Shown: in pieces, positions 59,501 to 64,000 of the stretch
Numbering within the stretch: the first letter of the stretch is position 1
Layout of the letters: every line of letters starts with the position of its first letter
DNA from: Stereocaulon alpinum
Lineage: Eukaryota > Ascomycota > Lecanoromycetes > Lecanorales > Stereocaulaceae
DNA: 64,000 nucleotides
Assembly: GCA_018257865.1 (NCBI GenBank)
Contig: JAEUBA010000110.1
Coordinates: 1 to 64,000 of the forward strand
Direction: 5' to 3'
The notes under the pieces: model-generated
Seen by the model: the letters and a program-made list of their open reading frames with translations, nothing else
The model's database searches: none
What the model was told of the DNA's origin: nothing
Translations under genes and position numbers: made by a program

Positions 59501-60600
59501 TTTACCTCTAAGTTTTAGAGATTATTAATAGATATAATAGGGATTAAGATAAAGATAAGTATAGTATTCTATCCGTAGACTAACGGTTAGATAGAGAGAA
59601 CTAACTAGATACTAGAGTAGTATCTTTAGTACTATATTAACTACTAATAAGACGATTAGGTATCCTACCTACTAGTCGTATAGCTAGTATATAATAGATT
59701 AATATCTAACTTAATAGGTATAATACTATTCTAAGCTAACTATAGGTTCGAACTATATATAACGCTATTACTAAAGGGAATTAAACTAAAGGCTTAGAAA
59801 GTAACTATTACTACTAAGGAATTAATAAGAATTTATTAAGAATTATAGAAAAACTTATAATTCCTAAGTAACTACTTAGTAATATATTATAATTAAAAAT
59901 ATTTAAAAGGTCTAAATATTTCTAAAGGGGATAGGGTATATCTTCTTTATAGAAATTTTAAAACTAATAGGCCTAGTAATAAGCTTAATTATATAAAGCT
60001 AAGACTATTCCTTATAAAGGAATATAAAGGGGATATAAACTATATACTAAATCTCCCTTAACTAATAAGGAAGTATCTAGTATTCTATATATTATTACTT
60101 AAGAAAGTAGACCCTAAGATACTACTATAGACTATACTACTCCTCCTAGATTAGAATAATAAGGAGTATAATATCGAAGAAATTCTAGATTACTAAGTAA
60201 TTAAAGGAAAAAAGAGGTATTTAATTAAGTAGTTAGACTATAATTATTTAGAGAAATACGTAGGAATTACTATCTATACTTAACTACCCTAAGAAGTTAG
60301 AATAGTTTTGAAATTAAAACCCGCAGTTAGGGGATCCTACCCGGAGAAATCGAATTCGCTAATATTAAGTAGTAAGGGGTCGCTAGGGACCTTAGAGGGA
60401 GCCTTAATACTTACTTCCTCCTCTTTCTCTAATACCTCTATATTCTCTACCTCTTTCTTAACTATCTATTCTTAGTCAGCCTCGATCGAATCGAGCTTAG
60501 AAAGAATATAAATAGACTTTATATAAGCCTCGCTTAGCTTATAATAAAGTTATTTTCGTCGCTCTTCTAATTATTTCTACTAGGGAATATTAATAGGGGC
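56532..60600 (+). pseudogene. gypsy-5 pol relic: RT, RNase H, integrase, chromodomain
   Basis: In order: RT at 57,600-58,200 (YPILFILKLSREL, YINYRVLNN, NSYPLLLIGEL, KTAFYIK*GLYKYLI, catalytic YINNILIY at about 57,956 where YVDDILIY is expected); RNase H from about 58,370 (RLYTNTSN for YTDAS, and YNKELLTIV at 58,550); integrase at 58,900-59,900 (VINN*LTKMAYF at 59,350, LD*DKLFTSKF at about 59,485, NG*IERTN*ILE* at 59,583); and chromodomain at 60,165-60,280 (KEYNIEEILDY*VIKGKKRYL). Both RT Asp codons became Asn and Gln codons became stops, so the element is inactive. The N-terminal protease was not visible. Split from gag by Helitron-3. Confidence 0.88.
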
Positions 60601-60842
60601 GAGACTATAGTCTACCCCCCGCTTAATATATTCTAAATATCTATCGGAGTCCTTACTTATAAGATAGGCCGCCTTTTCCTTAATATATCTAATATAGTAC
60701 TATTTAAAGAGGGTTACTCTCTCTATCTTTATTAAAAGTCGTAACCGCCGTTAATAAGAAGTTAGACGCTAGGCTTTTAGTATAGGGGATAGTAATTAAG
60801 GAAGAAGAATTTCGGGATAAAAGTTCCTTAATAAGGGGATAG

Positions 60843-61241
60843 TATTACGGGCGCTTAGCGTATATTATATACTAAGACCCTAAGTCCTAAGATAAAGAAG
60901 GTCCTAAGGATAGGACTAAGTAATCCTAGATAATCTAATAAGGATTATAGGGAATTACCTATAATCCTAGAAGATCTTAGGGGGATTACTAGGGATTAGT
61001 TATAATCCTAAGTAATCTAAAAAAGATTATAGGGGATTATACTAAAGCTTAGTATAATTTAGATAAATATATAAGGAAGGGGTTTCCTTTAGTAGAATAT
61101 TTTCTTATCTCCTTATATTTAACTTATATAATAGAGAGGAGTCTTAGCTAAAAATACTTTAATAACTATCTATCTCCGTTACCTTCTTAGTACTTAATAC
61201 ACTGTATAATTTACCCGCAGGAGTTAAACTACCCCGTTATA
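60843..61241 (+). repeat. gypsy-5 3' LTR (399 bp)
   Basis: Same length and sequence as the 5' LTR apart from a few C/T and G/A differences (for example CCGTAGGAG versus CCGCAGGAG), so divergence by RIP dominates. Confidence 0.92.
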
Positions 61242-61246
61242 CTAAT

Positions 61247-62204
61247 ATACTTAACCTTATTACTTAAAAAGGAAGTATAGGCCCTCTAGGAGCTTAAAGC
61301 GAAGGACTAGGACTAAGTATTAATAATAATAAGGCGGAAGGCGTACTAGTATAACTTAGAAAAGGATATTAAGGAGTACTAAGACGTAGGCGTCCTAGCT
61401 AAGAAAATACGAAGTTAAGCGATAGAGAAATAGACTAAGTAGTAAGAGATATATAAGGATACTATCCCTAAGCGCTTTTATATACCTATATAAAAGGAGT
61501 TATTATTTAGTAATAGGTATAACTACTACCTAAAGCTTAGGAAGGCGGAAAGCTTAATAGTAGTCTAGCTTTAAAGTAGTAAGAATAGGTTTAACTACTT
61601 CTTATATAAGGTAAGAGTACTAAGGGTCCTTAGTACCTACTATAGCTACGGCTAGAGGAAATAGGATATAAAGTATATTCTCTTATACTACCTAAAACTT
61701 AGTAACTCTTATAGGGAACTTATTAAGGAGGCGGAGACTTATAATATTAGAGTTATACTAGTTAAGACTACTAGTATAAGGGTAGCTATAAGATAGCTAG
61801 TTAGGTTAGAATTCCTAATATAGTACTATCTTATTAGGGAATAGCTCTCTTAGTTTAGACTCCTTATTAGAGTAGAACTAATAATAAAAACTCTAAAGAT
61901 AAAGAAGCCTAAGTATAAGGTAAAGTTAAAGGTAGCGGAGCTACTAAAGTATTATAAGGCTTAGTAGAGTAATAGAGATTATAATTACTAGTATTATAAA
62001 GCTTAGTAGTAAGGTTAGATAGGTAGAGTAAAATAATAAGTAAGCTAATAAGCGAAAGTTTTTAGCTAGAAGGGGCGACTCTAAAAAGGTTTCTTTCGCG
62101 TCTAGAGGGCTTATAGTACCCTAGATTTTCTAATAATATAAAAGAATACCCTTATTAGTATATATAGATACTAGAATAGGCGTATAAACCAATTAATTAA
62201 TTAA
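61247..62204 (+). mobile_element. LINE-C, second half, to the 3' tail
   Basis: Resumes ATACTTAACCTTATTACTT exactly where 47,399 left off (compare LINE-A at 30,790). The end of ORF2 is near 61,960, then the 3' UTR and a (TAAT)n tail at 62,190-62,204, followed by the TTATATAAGATA duplication. RIPped throughout. Confidence 0.9.
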
Positions 62205-62216
62205 TTATATAAGATA

Positions 62217-63063
62217 TTAGATTATTCTTATTACTAAGGTAACTTTATTTAATTATTTAAAGATCTATTAGAGTTCTATCTTAAACCTAGTAAAGTTCTT
62301 AATCTATATATATATTAATTATATATTATTATCTTCCGGTATATCTAAGTACTTTTAAAGAAATAGGTAAACCTATTTTTCTACTAGTTTATATATATAG
62401 GTTATTATAAATAGTATTTATTATTAACTTAGTATAGATAGATTCTTAAAGGTAAAGTATAGTTATAATTAGATTAGCTATACTTTAAGTTTTTCTTTAT
62501 CTTTATAAAAGAGATTAGGCTTAGCTACTCCTCTACTCTTAATTATTAACTCTATTATTAGTCGCTAGAATCCTCCTATAATACTAGGCGCTTAGGCTAC
62601 TTTTCCTAAAATACTTATCTTAAGGGTATTTAAAGTATTATAACTTATATATCTACTAGGTAAATAGTTACTTATCTAAGTTTAAAGCTTATAAAGAGGA
62701 GTATTAAGAATATAGCTAAATAGGTTTTCTTATCGACTAACTTTAGTAGAAGAGATCTTCTTATTAAATATCTATAATTAAGTTATATTATTTAAATTAA
62801 ATATAAGGAGATCTATCTAGGTAGGAGATAAGCCTATCTATATAATAGAAGAAAATATTTACTAAGACTTATTATATATATAGAGCGCTCTATACTTACT
62901 ATACTTATCCCTTAATTATACTAAGCGCTCTACGCTCGCTACGCTTATTATTATATTAGTCGAAACTCTTAATTATAATAATTATACGGCGCTTACTACG
63001 CTTATTATTCTATTAGTTAATACTATAACTAGTATTAAGGAAGATCAGCAATACCTATAAGGA
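62217..63063. other. Unassigned RIPped sequence, right flank of LINE-C
   Basis: Continuation of the locus at 45,629-46,428. Contains a short repeated block GAGCGCTCTATACTTACTATAC / AAGCGCTCTACGCTCGCTACGC / CGGCGCTTACTACGC (62,883-63,005). Plus-strand frames are fairly open but unrecognised. No gene supported. Confidence 0.4.
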
Positions 63064-63232
63064 GATAGCGACGACGATAAGTATAACGGGCGAGTAGGCC
63101 TACTAGGCTAGACGAGCGATTATACTAGGTTACGAACCTAGTAAAATAATATAAGATAGGGGAGGAAGGGAGAAAGGGGGCGTTAGTAGTAAAGGCGAAT
63201 AAGGGATATATCCTAATATAATAGCGGAGCGA
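63064..63232 (+). mobile_element. LINE-D: 5' end of a LINE, interrupted
   Basis: ATAGCGACGACGATAAGTATAACGG to AATAGCGGAGCGA matches the first ~170 bp of LINE-A and LINE-B, including the hairpin. It stops exactly where an LTR begins, with AGCGA just before, so the LINE probably continues past the window. Confidence 0.8.
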
Positions 63233-63751
63233 TATTGGGAGGGAATTAGCAGTAGTAGTAGGAATTAGCAGTAGCGATCCATAGTAGCGCCTTAGCCGAC
63301 TTAGCTACTATTTTTAGCAGGCAGCTCCTAACCACTTAGATATATTAATACTAGCTACCTAGCTGTAATATTATCTCCAATTACTATGTGCTAGTTACTA
63401 TCTTTCAGTTAGGGGCTCAGCCGGGATCGTCTTATATCAATTTTGATAACCTAAGGGGTTGTATTTAAGCAAGGGAAATCGTTAGAAGGACTTAACGGAG
63501 TATTAAGGAAAGCTTAAAGGACAGAGCAGTATTATCTTACTAAAGTAAGTTAAATAGCAAGCACTCTGCCTATTATTATTAGTCTATATATACCTTCTAC
63601 TCTATTTAATACCCGTCTACCAGCACTACTGGCCTTCTAATAGAGTACGTAAGCTAGCAGGGCACGTTCGAAGTTACTAGAGAAGGAATCCTACCCTTTT
63701 AGAATAAGAGCCTAAAGTAACGGATTCTATATAAGCTCTGTTAAAGCCTCC

Positions 63752-64000
63752 TTATTAAGCCCCTCCCCTACCGAAGAACTTATCAACCGACCTCTATAAG
63801 TAACCGAAGAACTTATTAACCGACCTCTATAAGCAACCGAAGAACTTATCGACCGACCTCTACCTATTCTTATAATAGCAACTAAGAAAAGGGCTATATT
63901 AATACCTAGTATATCTCCACTAGCTTTACGTATCGAGTTACCTACCCCTAGCAAACTAAGGAATATAGTACCGACGAAGATTAGGGTATTTTATAGATTA
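63752..64000 (+). pseudogene. gag-like N-terminal frame with 11-residue repeats
   Basis: The frame reads TEELINRPL*V, TEELINRPL*A, TEELIDRPLP, then a hydrophobic/basic stretch ILIIATKKRAIL and LPTPSKLRNIVPTKIRVFYR. The two stops are TAA at the same place in the repeat, likely former CAA (Gln). A coding start was not identified. Expected to be the N-terminus of gag given the position after LTR and primer site; it is not a known domain to me. An antisense open frame over the same bases (63,727-63,954) is a shadow. Confidence 0.4.
63770..63865 (+). repeat. 33-bp tandem repeat, three units
   Basis: ACCGAAGAACTTAT(C/T)AACC starts at 63,770, 63,803 and 63,836: exact 33-bp period, so in frame for 11 residues. 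Units differ at two or three positions. Confidence 0.85.

Larger units (their letters stand above)
47400..61241 (+). mobile_element. gypsy-5: Gypsy chromovirus nested in LINE-C
   Basis: Two 399-bp LTRs (47,400-47,798 and 60,843-61,241) with the perfect duplication CTAAT (47,395-47,399 and 61,242-61,246) interrupting LINE-C. Gag is at 47,880-49,296; a Helitron occupies 49,297-56,531; pol continues at 56,532-60,600; the purine tract AATAAGGGGATAG precedes the 3' LTR. The element proper is about 6.6 kb. Confidence 0.93.
63233..64000 (+). mobile_element. 5' end of a lightly RIPped LTR retrotransposon
   Basis: A likely 175-bp LTR (63,233-63,407; TATTGGGAGGG...CTTTCA, TG...CA before RIP) is followed by GTTAGGGGCTCAGCCGGGAT, which looks like a tRNA primer-binding site (close to the TGGGGGCTC...CCGGGAT form). 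A leader and a gag-like frame follow. No second LTR is in the window, so family and boundaries are inference. CA and TG are much commoner here than to the left. Confidence 0.5.

Noticed and set aside
63727..63954. Minus-strand 75-codon frame with repeated GRLISSSV
   Set aside because: Shadow of the 33-bp tandem repeat; the plus frame after the LTR is the more sensible coding direction.
1..64000. Mitochondrial or bacterial AT-rich DNA
   Set aside because: Chromovirus, Tad-like LINE, Helitron and Fot1-type elements with RIP stops indicate a nuclear fungal repeat block; no organellar or bacterial genes are seen.

Overview
This window reads as a repeat-dense, AT-rich block of a filamentous ascomycete (Pezizomycotina-type) genome. 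CA and TG dinucleotides are strikingly rare and TA is everywhere. Almost every protein-coding relic is broken by TAG/TAA where the family has Gln or Trp, with Cys read as Tyr, His as Tyr and catalytic Asp as Asn. That is the signature of repeat-induced point mutation (RIP), known only from fungi. I see no intact host gene, rRNA, tRNA gene, CRISPR array or bacterial operon. The content is transposons nested in transposons, and many junctions can be fixed exactly from target-site duplications (TSDs).

Layout, left to right. 1-12,101: a minus-strand Ty3/Gypsy element (gypsy-1), carrying a 130-bp MITE-like insert and cut by another LTR element, sits in an older Gypsy relic (gypsy-0). Next come two Helitron helicase fragments in head-to-head inverted orientation, separated by a 1.2-kb non-coding retroposon, then the 3' end of gypsy-0 with a 5'-truncated LINE in it. 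12,102-15,562: a pogo/Fot1 transposase relic (minus) and an unassigned stretch. 15,563-25,281: a minus-strand Ty1/Copia element split by a complete Gypsy chromovirus (gypsy-2, 18,287-24,197). 25,282-45,628: a lone Gypsy LTR piece, then a full-length Tad-like LINE (LINE-A) interrupted in turn by a truncated LINE-F, a second copy of the 1.2-kb retroposon, and a third Gypsy (gypsy-3, 32,764-45,435). Gypsy-3 itself holds a much less mutated full-length LINE (LINE-B, 33,868-39,269) and a third retroposon copy. 45,629-63,063: unassigned flanks around LINE-C, which is split by gypsy-5 (47,400-61,241). Gypsy-5 carries a RepHel Helitron (about 49,297-56,531), and that Helitron carries a GC-rich, essentially un-RIPped 665-bp TRIM-like element (54,141-54,805). 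63,064-64,000: the 5' tip of another LINE cut by the start of a lightly mutated LTR element.

How the parts relate. The LINE encodes a zinc-knuckle ORF1 protein and an APE endonuclease/reverse transcriptase ORF2. The three copies of the 1.2-kb element share only their last ~60 bp and the (CAAT)n tail with this LINE, and two of them have 12-13 bp TSDs, so they look like non-coding passengers of the LINE machinery. The Gypsy elements are chromoviruses (a chromodomain relic at the end of pol is visible in gypsy-0, -2, -3 and -5). The TRIM has LTRs and a polypurine tract but no protein. Mutation load varies strongly between copies (TRIM < LINE-E, LINE-B and retroposon copies 1 and 3 < LINE-A, Gypsy, Copia). 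Together with the nesting this gives a relative insertion order.

Limits: protein calls come from reading degenerate translations by eye. Boundaries without a TSD are approximate, and family names rest on motifs, not on database searches.
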